Below, piece by piece: positions 10,947 to 22,982 of a stretch of 64,000 bases of DNA (the stretch's first letter is position 1; each line of letters opens with the position of its first letter). Below the pieces are notes generated by a model. The model had not been told where the DNA came from. It made no database searches and worked only from the letters and a program-made list of their open reading frames with translations. The position numbers were made by a program, and so were the translations under genes. The stretch is taken from contig LLCB01000109.1 of NCBI GenBank assembly GCA_001414345.1, positions 1-64,000 of the forward strand, given 5' to 3'. This DNA comes from Hymenoscyphus infarciens (Eukaryota; Ascomycota; Leotiomycetes; Helotiales; Helotiaceae).

Positions 10947-13900
10947 TGGGGAATAATGGCGCGTGTATGATTGGGTTTGACACTGTTCCTAATCCGTCTG
11001 AAGAACCACTTGAACAGAGTTCGGAGATCCACAAAGTCCTCGGGTTGGAACGAAGTTGGGAGGCAACGCAATCAGTTCGCGGACCGATAAACCCAGCAAT
11101 TCGTTTTCTTAATAAAAAACCAACGGCGGTTACGTCCCGCCTGTGATAGTAGCCAAGCAATTTTACAAGGCGATATGTAGTACGGAGTAAGACTCTCAAA
11201 AGTCAAAACATCTTGGGTATCTCGCCTGAATCCGACCTGGATGTTTAAAAATGTTATTTGCTATAAGATAGCTGTATAGCTTCCTCATTCGGACAGAAAG
11301 AAAAATCCTTAGCGTCATGTATACGAGCAAGATCTTTTTCTATACACCCATGAACTTCCTTCGAGTTCATGTCTTTCCATGAGACGAGACTTGCTTGCAC
11401 GAGTGTAGATCCTTGATGTGGCCAGTTTTCCGTGCCGTAGATGCAGAGTTCCTTGCGATACCCACGACAGCATCCTTCACTCGCGGTTCTTCGGGTTGAC
11501 ATCTCTACATTCAGACTCCCGCAGTAATGCTGCAAGAAGCCTGTGTATAGAAGCTGCAGCGAACCCGAATGAAGGAACAGAATGCCCATCAGTTACTGGG
11601 GCTTGATTTAGCCCTAATTGGTGCCCAAAATCAATTTGCCAGTGTACTTCGTAAATTTAGAACTTCTCTCCCACCTACCGTCGTCGCACCAGACAGCCGG
11701 GTTGGTCCCTGAAAGCCTCAAGAGTTCTTTTGATTGCTGTGCAGGTTGTCGCTCCTTGTTTCCCAGAGTTCTAGATGATATATTACTTAGTAGGATAATC
11801 AGTTGCTTCACGTAACTTTCCGTGTAGGGCTTATTCTGCAGCGTGGTCGTGGAACGCTCCCATCATCCCATGCAGGTCGCCATCACTGTGACCGTTCTCG
11901 AAGCGCGGGACAGAAGCTTCGAAACTGCCAACCAGTAGCTTCGTCCAACGCCACAAAGTTATGTGAAAACTTTGTCACGGTTACCTACTTTGCAGATATC
12001 GGTAGCCCAACGGACTAGTGGAAAACAACGTGAGAAAATGTTGGAATGGCCCAAAGTCGCAGCCGTGCCTGGGCGAAACGCAATGTCGATCTTGAGGCCA
12101 TTTCTCAACGCATTGGTGGTGTATTTGAATTCCCGGGGAGATGACCTTTCGCCCTTTTGGGCGATTATTGCTGACCATCGACTCAGCATCGATCATTGAG
12201 CGACACCGACTTGCAATCGAGACCGAATTGCGAATTGCGATTCGCGAATTGGTCAAGAATTCAGGGCTGGGGTGGTTTATCTGGTGCAGGAACGCCATCC
12301 CGGGACTTCAGACTTCAAAGCCGGAATCCTTGGGATTGGTGAGGTCGCAAAGATACCCGGACTCCGTACGTCCAAAGTAGTCTCCCCGGCCACCGTATAT
12401 CTCTCTAGGTAAGGATTCAGGAACACCAATTGCAAAGAAGAGGCTACGCCCACTTGCGATTAGCTGGGACGTGGTGCAAGAGACTAACGACAACCCACGC
12501 GGCTAAAAACTCACTAAATAAGATCTACAAAACAAAAGTCCACCTGGAAGTTTTGAAGGCAATTGAAAGGCTCGAGAACTCGAAGGAACGAGAAGTACGA
12601 ATGGGTATGTAGAGGTAAGGTAGGGTGTAAGTCGCGCCTCTCACCCCTCTCACCCCTCTCACCCACCCCCTCATGCGCGCGCTCCTACCGGCCAAGAGAA
12701 AACTATTGATAGAGCAAGAGCACGAATGTGCCCCCACCCGACGTCTTTGCACTCTCACTAGATTGGTGGCAAGAGCAACACTGCGATCCTTTCAGTAAAT
12801 CAATTTCAGGTCAATTAAACCATCTACCAAGAAGCATTCAACCTGCTGTCTGCTGTCTGTCAATCTCGGATGGGGTCGGATGTGAGTAGCGGCTACGTAC
12901 TTCTTGAGTTGCGCCGCGCGGGGCACATTTTCACTACAGAGACAGACTCGTATCGAAGCTGTTGATGTACTTAGTAAATCTGCATGTCGAAGTGGCTGGC
13001 CTTATGGGCCCTATGGATATTACGCGGCTGATGATCGAAAGACCGAGCAGAAAAACGACTTGACCGTCGTTTGCAAATCCCAGGATGCGGTCTCGAGAAG
13101 TTTCCAGAGCGAAACCCTCGTAGGGACTTGCCGCTTCGGGCAGGCTTGATGAGGTGATGATTGTGTGGGGAATTATTTGACAAGTTTGACAGCTGGTGTC
13201 TTTTGTTTCCAGCAGCCAGCCTCCTTGGAGGAGGTGGAAAAAGGAGTGGGAGGAGGTGGAGCGAGGGCTCGACGAGGATGCTCCATTTCTCTATCGTCGA
13301 TTGGCAGCAAATCTTTGCGGGCCAACGGCCGTTTCACCAACCACCTCCCCTGATTGACGTCGCGAAACCCCGCTACGATAAGTACATGAGCAACCAAGGT
13401 CCCTTGATTCGCTTAAATTGATGCTCCAATCCTTCCCCGCCAGAAAAACATCATGTGATCCGGATGCTGTCACCTCGCAACCTTCTCCCATCATTGCCCA
13501 TCATTGAATCTTCCCCTCATGATTCAGATAAACGATACCTGGGAATGTCTAGGAAATATCCAGAAACCACCCAAGTAGCGAACCTTCAGGGTCTCAGTGC
13601 TCAACTCAAACACTCTCTCACAACCCCTTTTTGCAGCCCCCGGTCGTGGAGAACGCACATCTTTGGCTTCCTCTTCCTTGTGCCTTCCGCGGGCCGGGGT
13701 CGCTTGAGGCACCAGACAAGCCTCCACTGGACTGGAACTGGTAAGCAACGGCCAGCATCCAGCCCCTTAGGGCCTTCGAATGTCGCTCTCCCAGGCCCCC
13801 TAGCCCTTTCTCAAGCCTTCCTCCCTGGTTCCCCGGGCACAGGCTGCGCCCATCATGATGGATCCCAAATCCTGGGTTGACAGGTAAGTAGTCAGTGCTA

Positions 13901-14966
13901 AGTACTCCGTAAGTGCACAGTTCAAGAAGCTATCAATGCCACTGATGCTTGCTAGCCGCCATTGCTGGTCCAGAAATGTCTTTTGACGGGCCTCCTCGCT
14001 GTTGATGGTGAGAGTTGTTCAGAGTAGAATATGCTTCTATTGTCGTTCCTAGTCCAGCATTGAATTGCCTTTTCGTTACCAGGAGCCAGGACTCGCCAAC
14101 AACCTGGAACTCACATACATCCAATTTTATTTCTCAGCTCTCGTCAAGGTTGCCCTCCCGCATGCTGCTCAACAAAAACACCATCCAGGACCCAGACGAA
14201 TTGGCTTCAAGCTGCTGCCGTCGTTACATGACAGACGGGTGCTTCCTTTCCGTGGTAGAGATACCTGCAGCTGGTCCTCGCTAAACCATCGCCATCCCAT
14301 CATCGGATCGTCGAGCGAGAGAAGGATAACGAATTACCCATTGTGTTGCTCACCACACATCCATTCATCTAGGTCATCACGGTATGTACTTGTCATTGTC
14401 CTCTCCAACCTCTCCAACCTCTCCAACCTCACCGAGTCCCTCTCCTTCTCCCGTGATCTGATGCCCAGATTGTGATGAGTTTGTTCCCCATAACATCTTG
14501 GAACCTGGGCTATATCACGGCGCAACTTTTTTGGGTCTGGATCCACGCTCTTACTCCGAGGATTTATATGCCAGGTACTGATCCGAATTTCTCCAGCCGA
14601 GAGGTCGTTTGGTCTGAGATCAGAGTTTGCGCCAACCTCCACCATTGCTTTCGAGTGCCGGAGTCTTCAAAAGGAAGGGTATCGAAGCCATTCTGATAAT
14701 CGAACAAAAGCCTTCATCGTACAGATACCAGGAATTCTCGTGGCTGCGGCGTGTGAGATTAGCCTGTCAACGCGTTGTGCGGGTACGCGACAATCAGCAC
14801 CAATTCTTCCCCGCATGGTTAATATATGTACTGTTGGGATCTCCCTGCGCGCCGCATAAAGACTTAAAATATATCCCCACCACCACCCAGTTGTTGTTGT
14901 CACTCGTGTGTAAAGTACTCGAGTACAGCAGTAAGACCTGCCTGCACCAGCGGTTCCAACACAACA
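10947..14966. other. Intergenic region upstream of the serine-rich gene
   Basis: No supported gene. A TACGGAGTA or TACTCCGTA motif occurs near 11179 and 13905. Short frames on both strands lack family features. The last few hundred bases should be promoter and 5' UTR of the gene starting at 14967. Confidence 0.5.
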
Positions 14967-17342
14967 ATGTTTAGCTTCAGCAGCACAGGCAAGGCAGCGT
15001 ATCCCTCTGTCTACGCGGTCAAGAAATCCTCCAAGAAGGATATCCCTCTGGCAGCACCTCACCTCGAACAATGCTCGTCATCGGACTCTCTGGAACCAGC
15101 CATTGATGGCCCGCCGTCTCCTGAACGGATACGAGCATACACGGAGCAGATGAAGAGGAGTTCCATCTTCGGCAACAATTCCAGGACCAACACCATCTCC
15201 TCGTCGTCTGCCTCGTCGTCCTTTCGGTCTCGCGATTCGACATATGCTTCGACAGAGAGTATCAACCTGTCTCGAAAATCATCTACTCGCTCCACCTTCA
15301 GCAACATGCCCATGTCGCGGTCAGAAAGACATGAAAGCACTCAGATGTTTGGGTCCATCTTTTCCCGGAGTGGGAGGAAGTCGAGGAGGGACACTGCGAT
15401 CAGTACGTATACTTCGACATCGTCACTCAGCGCGAAAGAGGATTCTTCGGCGAGGGAACGTTACTACGACCAGAAGACGACCGGGAGATCTATAGGTAGC
15501 GGACCACGTGCCATTGGTCTCTCATCCAAAAAGCGTTTCCCTTTTGGACAGGCCATCATCTCCAGTCCCTACAACTTCCAACATGTTACGCACACACGGC
15601 AAGAGCATCTACCCAACTTGGAGCGAACGAGCCCCAAGGAACTCGTCTCGGAATTCACTGCCATCAAAGCCTCGCAAGCTCCGACACATGGCGAACTGAA
15701 GGGAATCAGGGCAGAAGACCTGCACTTTGAGAACTTTTCATCCGAAACATTGAATCTTCAGAGACCCATTTCCTATGCGAAATCGCATGACAATCTTAGG
15801 ATGGCCCCACCACGCCCTCCTCGGTCTCCACTGTCTCCACTGTCACCCACCTGCCCGGTGGACCTCCCCACCCGAACGTCATCCCGGTCTCGCGCGGCTT
15901 CGGTTCTTTTTGACACCTTTGATCCATCGACGATGACGACGAATGGGCGTTTCAGAAAAGGAGACGAAGACCACCCATCACGGGCACCGTCCCATGCCAT
16001 TACCACGCCTGGCGACGAGGCTTGGCCATTGACGGCTGCCCTTTCGGGATCTTTCCCCTCGGAACTTCCTGACGTGGAGGAGGAGGAGGAGGTCGGCTCC
16101 CGAAGGTCGAGGACCAGCTCCGAGTTGAGAATGTCCAAGTCAGTACCGTCCTTTCGAACCAGAGTTCCCGAGCACATGTATGCGCCATTCGATTGTCGCA
16201 TGTCGGCAATCTTGGGTCAGATTGCATCGAGGGATGCCGCGACTCGACCTCTATCACCTGGCTTCCGGTTTGATGATGACTCGTGGGAGCAAGACATCGA
16301 TTATTGCTATGACCATGAAATTGAGGCCAATTGCGATTATCAGTGGGATCGATACTCGATGGAAGAGGAAACCGTCGTGGCAGAAAACTCATCCACGCCA
16401 CAAGAAGATCAGTGGGAGAGGAGGGGTGCTCCATCTACCCTGCTTCAACCTACCCTCGAACTTCACCTAGAAGATGATGACCGAGCAATCTACCATGGAC
16501 GTTTCCGTCCGTCTCTCCTGATACCATCAGCTTTTGATGTTCCGGAATTATCACCAATGTCCAATGCATCGATTGTTTCCCCTGAACTCCGTACACCACA
16601 GACCTTCACCGGTTTTGCCCGTCCGTGTCTCGGGCGATCACCATCGCAAGCTTCATCATTCAAGGAGTCACATGGTTTTAACCTGTCGCCAACACTCTTG
16701 ATCCCATCCGATTTCCAGAGTGAGATGGACGCCGCAGCGGAATACCATGAGCACTTTGGAAAAGAGCATTCTCCGTCCGCAACCATTATTGAGCAAGGGC
16801 CTTATCACATCTCACCCATGGATGAGATTAGCTCAAGTGTTCTATCCTATCGCTCGTCAAACTTCTCCCGTGGTTCAGCTCGCAGTTCTTCAAACTCGCG
16901 TCTCTCCTCTACCAACTCTCGATTTAGCCACGATGCTCATCAAAGTATTGGCTCGTCATCCTCGCTTCCGGATCTTATCCCATCCATCCTCCGTAGACAC
17001 GAGAGTGTTCAGGAGATTAGCGATGAGGCAGATGAGGCGACAACTCCACAAGCCGACTCGCCACTCGAGATGGGTTCTCAAAGGGGACCAAAGGATTCCT
17101 CATCCTTGAGCATCACTCCTCTCGACCTAGGATTGGCCGAAGCCAAAGGCTGCCTTAGCCCTGTCGCAGAATCACAGGAAGAGCAAAGCAGCAGACAGGT
17201 CCATGGCAGGAAAGTTTCGGCGCCAGTTGTTTCGCAAACCGTGAAGGAATTCAAAGGTCGACCAAGAGCCGGAACCGTAGGCAACATCCTTGGAAACAAG
17301 AAAGCCCCCAGGGGTAGCTACATGTTGTTCCCTCAAACATGA
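14967..17342 (+). CDS. Serine-rich, probably disordered protein of unknown function
   Basis: One uninterrupted frame of 791 codons, far longer than chance in this composition. The protein is very rich in Ser, Arg, Pro and Thr. It has short runs such as SSSSASSSFRSRDS near residue 75, proline clusters around residue 280 (PPRPPRSPLSPLSP), an acidic patch (EEEEE) near residue 375, and several repeats of an LxPTLLIPS-like phrase near 515 and 570. There is no signal peptide, membrane segment or catalytic motif. The many RxxS and SP sites suggest a phosphorylated regulatory or scaffold protein; that is inference. The start is the first ATG, just after a CCAACACAACA context. I do not recognise the family. 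Confidence 0.8.
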   Translation: MFSFSSTGKAAYPSVYAVKKSSKKDIPLAAPHLEQCSSSDSLEPAIDGPPSPERIRAYTEQMKRSSIFGNNSRTNTISSSSASSSFRSRDSTYASTESINLSRKSSTRSTFSNMPMSRSERHESTQMFGSIFSRSGRKSRRDTAISTYTSTSSLSAKEDSSARERYYDQKTTGRSIGSGPRAIGLSSKKRFPFGQAIISSPYNFQHVTHTRQEHLPNLERTSPKELVSEFTAIKASQAPTHGELKGIRAEDLHFENFSSETLNLQRPISYAKSHDNLRMAPPRPPRSPLSPLSPTCPVDLPTRTSSRSRAASVLFDTFDPSTMTTNGRFRKGDEDHPSRAPSHAITTPGDEAWPLTAALSGSFPSELPDVEEEEEVGSRRSRTSSELRMSKSVPSFRTRVPEHMYAPFDCRMSAILGQIASRDAATRPLSPGFRFDDDSWEQDIDYCYDHEIEANCDYQWDRYSMEEETVVAENSSTPQEDQWERRGAPSTLLQPTLELHLEDDDRAIYHGRFRPSLLIPSAFDVPELSPMSNASIVSPELRTPQTFTGFARPCLGRSPSQASSFKESHGFNLSPTLLIPSDFQSEMDAAAEYHEHFGKEHSPSATIIEQGPYHISPMDEISSSVLSYRSSNFSRGSARSSSNSRLSSTNSRFSHDAHQSIGSSSSLPDLIPSILRRHESVQEISDEADEATTPQADSPLEMGSQRGPKDSSSLSITPLDLGLAEAKGCLSPVAESQEEQSSRQVHGRKVSAPVVSQTVKEFKGRPRAGTVGNILGNKKAPRGSYMLFPQT

Positions 17343-18972
17343 AGAAGTCGACTGACTCACTTTAACTGTTGACGAATTGAATATCGAAAAGCGCCTGGTG
17401 CGCGCTCTTCGTGCGAGCCATCCGGGATTCTGATCTTTGGAGAGTCCGCTACTATGTGATATGATACTACGGATTTTTTAACATGCTTTTTATGTTTTCA
17501 TCATTTTGTTTATTGTCTTCTTTTTGTTTCTATTATTGTGTATGTGGATCTATTGGCAAGCATTCGCCCGGCGGCACATATATTGGGAAGGGCTGTACAC
17601 ATTCACCTTTTCTTCTTCTTCACTATCCTTGACAAACTGATTAGCGTTTCTTATTCTCGCTCTCCTTTCCTCATCATCTTCTCGGTCGGGTGGGTTTTAC
17701 TTTTAGGTGGTTCGGATTGGATTGGTTTGGGTAGTGTTTGGTTTACTTTTTATTATGTTTTGTTTATTGTCTTTTGGTTGGTCTCACAAAAAAGGTGTCA
17801 TCGGTGCTGGGCCTGGAAGTTTTCTTTTGTTTCGGGAAAAAGAGATGGGTATGGGTGTCAACGAACGGATTTTCTTTTTCTATAGAGGATTTTTTCTTTT
17901 TTCGCCTTGGTTTATTGGTTGGGGGACTTAACTTGGGAACTGTGGCATTGATGAACGTATGAACAAAGTCTTTTGGGGAGGGGCTGGTGGTCCGTGTGGG
18001 ATGGTGGTAGGTGCGATTGGAGGGAATGTATATGGGTGGGGGATGTATGAATGTGTTTTGAGTATGAAGTATGAGGAGTTTATATATTCGATGTGTGTGG
18101 TTGGTTGGTGGTATTGGTCTTGGCCAAACAGATGTGGATGAGGTATTTGGGTGTGTGATGGATGTCATTTCCCTACTTTTGTTGATATTGGTGGCTCAAG
18201 GTCGCCTTTAGTCAAAATACATAAGTTTGTGATGAATGTTTTTGGCCTTCCCCCCTATGACGTGTAGTTCCCAATCCATGTGCGAGTGTCTAGGATAGTT
18301 ACTCTGTTGGGAGAAAGGAGCGCTGTCCAGTCCCGCCCAGGTGTGGCTGTGTGTCTGGCATCTGTGCGAAGAGGCGGGAGTCCAGGAGGAGACCAGAAGT
18401 TAAGGTCGTTCCTTCCCTCACTTGACCTGGGCCCGCAATGCAACATCATCTGCACAAGGTCGCTCCTTCCTTCTGGATATCGACGTTGGTGTAGTCCCTT
18501 CAGGTTGGCTCACCTCGACCACGACGGGAAGGGAAGGCACGACTCTGTCCACGTTCAGAGTATTTACCCCCCCCTCTCTCGTCATCCCCCTATACACTTT
18601 CTTCTCGTTGAAAAACGCATCCGGGGGGGGTTGGGTGGGCGGCGGCGCTGATCTCAGACAAGGAAACTCTAGCTACGGTAGATATTACCTAAAGCATAGA
18701 CATGATTAATTGACTGAGAAACAATCTTTGCACATGGTGTAGCTATCGTGGGGGTGATTATTCTAAACCACTCCGCACAACATGAGATTTTGTGCGAGTT
18801 GGCCTCAATTTAATTCGCGTTCATGCTTCGTTATTCTCCCAGATCGTTCGTACAATCGAAACTCCCATACCGATATCTGTCACCCTACCTAGGTACACCC
18901 TCTGTGTCCTCTGGTAATTCCACCAATGTATTGTGCCTATTCTCACTACCAAGCTCACTCATCTTTACATGC
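17343..18972. other. 3' flank with strong G/T strand skew
   Basis: From about 17480 to 18170 the plus strand is dominated by T and G with few C or A, including TTTTCTT blocks and GTGTGTGG-type stretches. It is probably the 3' UTR of the serine-rich gene plus intergenic DNA. The minus-strand frame at 17764-18168 is only the complement of this skew. Nothing else is recognised up to the deaminase stop at 18973. Confidence 0.5.
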
Positions 18973-20146
18973 TCACTCCCCCCTCTTCACAAACCGCGCA
19001 AGCTCTGCCCTAAACACCTCCTTGAACTCTCCACCGGCCCAACAAATATCCACAGCATTAACCATCAACCTCTCCAATTCCTCATCCGTAAACCCAGCCT
19101 TCAGCCGGACTAACTTCAAATCATCATCCAACCAAAGACTCTCCACATAAACGGGACTATCACTACTAATCATAACCTTAACACCATCGTCAAACAATTT
19201 TCTCACATACCCAAAGAGATTCTCCGCCGTATGATGACGAACATACGCCCAAGGACAGAGTGTCATTCCGACTCCTTTTTCTTTGATGATTTGAACCAAA
19301 GAGGGGTCAGAGGCAGCGTCGAGACCGTGATCGATACGTTCTGCTCCCGTGCCACCCAGGGAGGTTGCTACTTGATGAATATGCGTGTGCGTTGCAGGTT
19401 GAGCGACATCGCAGTGGCATGTTAGTCTGAACCCTTCGTTTCTTGCTCTTTGGAAGAGGGGATAGAAAAGAGAGGGTGGGTGGTTAAATTCGTTGGAATC
19501 GAGACCGATACCTACGATCATATCTTTATATGGTAGGAGGAGTTCGTGGAGAGATTGCGGAGGAAACATGCGATCCATTGGGACTTGACCTGATAGATGT
19601 TAATTTTTTTTTAAAAAAAGTAGAAATTTCCAATAGAGTAAAGAAAGAACAGACATTTAATTCCTTCTCCGCCTTCACTTGCGCCCTTCTAAACCCATCC
19701 ATCACACTTTTAACACTTACTCCTCTCCTAGTATGCGCCTGTATATCAAAAAAGACCTCGCAATACCTAACCTCCATGCTCCCCGCCTTCTCAAAATACC
19801 CCATTGCCATTTCAAAGAAATCTTCCTCCTCTAATAAGACTTCCATCGAACCGTAATAAGCCTCAAAAAACGCTGAAATTCCCTTCCCTTTGCTGCTTGG
19901 GGGTTCTAAGAGCTGATACATTTCTTCCAGCTCCGAGAGGGAATTGAAATCTTTGCTGAGACGCTGGGAATGGAGAGGGAGGAGGTTATGACGGGATGCT
20001 AGTTTGTAGCGGATGGCAGGGGAGAGGGTTCCTTCTATGTGGATGTGGAGCTCGATTTTGGGGAGGTGGGTTATGAAGGGGTCGTTGAGGGTCTGGACTT
20101 CTTTTTTCCATTGCTGGAGGAGGGGGTAGGGGATTGGTGCTGGCAT
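18973..20146 (-). pseudogene. Adenosine/adenine deaminase-like gene with a one-base frameshift
   Basis: This belongs to the metal-dependent adenosine/adenine deaminase family (purine salvage). Exon 1 is 20146-19655 (starts MPAPIPYPLLQQW) and exon 2 is 19589-18973; the 65-bp intron has a weak GTCTGT donor and a CAG acceptor. Metal and active-site motifs visible are HIHIEGTL, HCDV, ERIDHG and SSDSP. Exon 2 opens in frame with VKSQWIACFLRNLS, matching the family, but this frame stops soon after. The remainder (HELLLPYKDMIVGIGLDS onward) is open in another frame. One extra base near 19545-19555 would join them; exon lengths (492 + 617) are one short of a multiple of three. The Asp pair usual in SSDDP is here Asp-Ser. 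A longer N-terminus upstream of 20146 would come from a GAT/GGT repeat and is unlikely. A sequencing error could mimic the break. Confidence 0.8.
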
Positions 20147-20646
20147 TTTGGCATTTCTCTGGGTTTGGCTAGGTTTGGATGTTTGAGTTCTTGAGTAGCG
20201 AAATATTATGAAGCTTGCGAGGGCAGAAAGACCATTAGTTGGGATGAGGATGAGGATGATGAGGATGAGGATGGTGATGGTGATGGTGACTTCATCTTGT
20301 GTTGAAAATTGAATTGGCGAGAAATGAGATTGAAAAGGTTCGTTATACATCTATCTGTATTCCACTATGCAAGACTCACTACAAATATTTGGTGCGACCT
20401 GAAGCCACCACAGCACCACAGCTCAAGCAAGGAGAGTTATACGGAGTACCGATTAGAAGTGATTAGAACTCCCCACATCTGTGGCGCGTGCCCGGGGTTT
20501 AGCCACCACAGGAGGCTCGTCTCGAAATCCTTCGAAATCTTAGGGGGCCAAAGGAGGCACAGTTATTGCGCTCAACTTGACCATTTTCCCAGATGTCTTT
20601 TAATGGCCTTTCCAAACTCGAGAACTCGTCAGTCAAGCCATGAAAT
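20147..20646. other. Divergent promoter region
   Basis: About 500 bp between the minus-strand deaminase and the plus-strand DUF3431 gene. It includes the trinucleotide repeat and a TACGGAGTA motif near 20431. No gene is seen. Confidence 0.5.
20236..20292. repeat. Trinucleotide repeat (GAT/GGT)
   Basis: Imperfect GATGAGGAT and GGTGAT units fill about 55 bp upstream of the deaminase start. They create an artificial hydrophobic Ile/Leu extension if read in frame with the deaminase. Confidence 0.75.
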
Positions 20647-22982
20647 ATGGTGTCTGCCGAATCACGACCCATAGAATTCGCTCCCTTGCGCGGATTTGAC
20701 GCCGAAGATGCGCATGATGCCTTTCTGGGGGGAGATATAGAGGAGGGAACCCCGGGCTCAAGACAATCGACCAGCAGGGAAAGGGAGAGCTTTTTGAGGG
20801 CAGCGTATGTTTACAGATGGCTCGGAAACGTTTCTGGTGGGAAATTCTGACGGAAGCAGGTCTTGGTCCGTAGCTTCCTCGATAGCTCTATACACAACCA
20901 AACGGTTGATGATCAACCATGGTTTCCGTAAGACATCACATTCCTCATGAGCGAACATAGCTAACGAAATCCCAGATTATCGTATGCGTCTCCCTACCCT
21001 TCTTCTCTCCTCTCGTCTGACAAAATTGTAGCTCTCGCGATCGCTTTTCGGACATTTGTCGCATTGACGATTGTATACATATTGGCTTTGCGACTGGGCT
21101 CTGAATCCGCGGGATCAGGTACAAAAAATATATCACAATGGGGGATCCGTAAGCCCGGGGGCGCAGGAGGCCTCACGTTCAATAAAAACTGGACTGGAAT
21201 GATACCTGCGGCCTTGGCTGCTGCTGCGTCACTGCCAATGTTGATGGAGGGTATTCTACATATGCCGAGCCTTCCAGTCCTGGTGATGGTATTTGTGAGT
21301 TGAAGTGGACATACATTATGGGATGGATTATGGGATGGATCTGGGCTAATTATTTACAGCCCGTCATATATGCTACGGAAACTTTCTTTTTGTGTATATG
21401 TTGTTCGCAATCTCGTTCCCAGAGATGGTTCCCATGGGAAGCCATTCTCATATTTGCATGTTCCAGTCTTGTTCTATATAATGAATACCGTCTTATGGTT
21501 CCAGGCCTTCTTTGGGGACTTCTCGGAATCTTGTTCATTGGACTTTCCCGAGCATGCTATACGATTGGATTCGAAAGAGTCGGCCCTGATATTGCAGTCC
21601 AATCGAAGCTCAAAGCCAACCATGGATTTATCGTCATGACTCTGATATTTGGGTTGTGCTTCAGTGGCGGTGCTGGTTTCTTGCTCGAGAATATCGAGTC
21701 AATTTACAGTACTCCAAACTCTACACTTGTACTGATGGCTGTGAACATGGTGTCTATCGTTTTTGCATGCCTATCGGGGACAGGTTTTATGGCCTATTCT
21801 CCAATTTCATTTGCAGAACCAAAGGCACATTTTTCAAACATTCCTCTCCAGGGTACTGAACTTCTCGCAGCATTCGCTTCCAGCATGTTGGTTCTACTAG
21901 CAGCCATAGCCTCTGGCCCTGTACCCGTTGTGGCCTGGATACAACTAAACGCATACTTGGTTTCATGTGCAGCCCTTATCGGGGTAGATCAGATTCATTA
22001 TTCGGTTCTTGAATTGAGAGATATCACCAAAGCAAAGAAACTTGAAAATAGGACACCAAGTAGGGTATTCTCAGCCATTGCCCTCTTTGGGGTCATTATG
22101 TCCACGTCTACAGGCATACTATTCTTGTCAACTTCATCCGTCAATTCAGTTCCCCAGAGCTTCCCAAGCTCTCTCGATCTCGCATACAAACCTGCCTCGC
22201 GCTTCGACATCGTCGTCAGCATGTATGAAGAGGATCCCGTATTTCTTAAGCAAACGCTTGATACAATCAAAACCACCGCGATGCTTAAAAGCCTCAAACC
22301 AAAAATCATCGTCTACACCAAAAGTCCCGATACCGACCTCAAAGTTCTCAAGGAAACCACAGGCGCGGATGTTGTGGAAAGAATGGAAAATTTAGGCCGA
22401 GAAGGAGGGACTTATCTTAAGCACATCGTTGACAAATGGGACAAATTGGCAGATCAGACGATGTTCATCCAGGGACACGCTCACAACATGCGTGAACTCA
22501 TTCCCAGAATCAACGACTACCTCGTACCTGAAACCGGCATGCTGAGTCTAGGCTTTACGGGCGTGGAATGCGAATGTGGTGCCTGCGGGGATCGCTGGGG
22601 ATGGGAAGACAAATTCAACTCCATCCCCCAACTATTCGAAAAGATCTACAAGGAACCTTGTAAACCCCAGCAGCCAATACTCCTCGCATACAAGGGCCAA
22701 TTCATAGCCAGCGCAAAGAGGATCCGGGGGATTGACAAGAAGATTTACGGGGGATTGTTGGAGGCTATTAATAGTAAAGAGGGGTGGAGTCATAATGAGA
22801 CGATTGTTGGGGGACATGTTGATAGGCCTGATAATCCGTATTTTGGGTTTACGGTGGAGAGGATCTGGGGATTGCTTTTGCAGTGCGCTACTGATGGGGG
22901 TGTTGCGGCAAGGTGTCCGAGTTTGTTGAGTGGGATGGGGAGGGGTGGGAAGCCGGGGGATTGTCAGTGTTTGGATAGGTGA
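20647..22982 (+). CDS. Multi-pass membrane protein with C-terminal DUF3431 domain
   Basis: My model joins 20647-20836, 21032-21294 and 21360-22982 (691 aa). The second intron is solid (TTT|GTGAGT donor, TTTACAG acceptor). The first uses G|GTGGGA to TTGTAG and is less sure. The N-terminal 63 residues are polar. Residues of about 65-400 contain roughly eight hydrophobic segments, and the C-terminal part from about 434 matches DUF3431. Typical phrases are FDIVVSMYEEDP, NLGREGGTYLKHI, FIQGHAHNMREL and a Cys cluster (CECGACGDRWGW), with a late TVERIWGLLLQC. The domain has no established biochemical role that I know; a glycosyltransferase-like fold has been a common guess. The ATG at 21300 that gives the longest plain frame lies inside intron 2, so it is not used. 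Confidence 0.75.

Noticed and set aside
17764..18168. 134-codon minus-strand frame rich in Thr, Pro and His
   Set aside because: It is the complement of a G/T-skewed 3' region, which removes stops by composition alone.
20147..20350. N-terminal extension of the deaminase with a hydrophobic segment
   Set aside because: It is the translation of a GAT/GGT trinucleotide repeat; the family start is MPAPIPYPLL.
21300..21359. Start codon at 21300 giving a 560-aa DUF3431 protein
   Set aside because: The first 20 codons lie in an intron with a GTGAGT donor and TTTACAG acceptor; the preceding exon is open and joins in phase.
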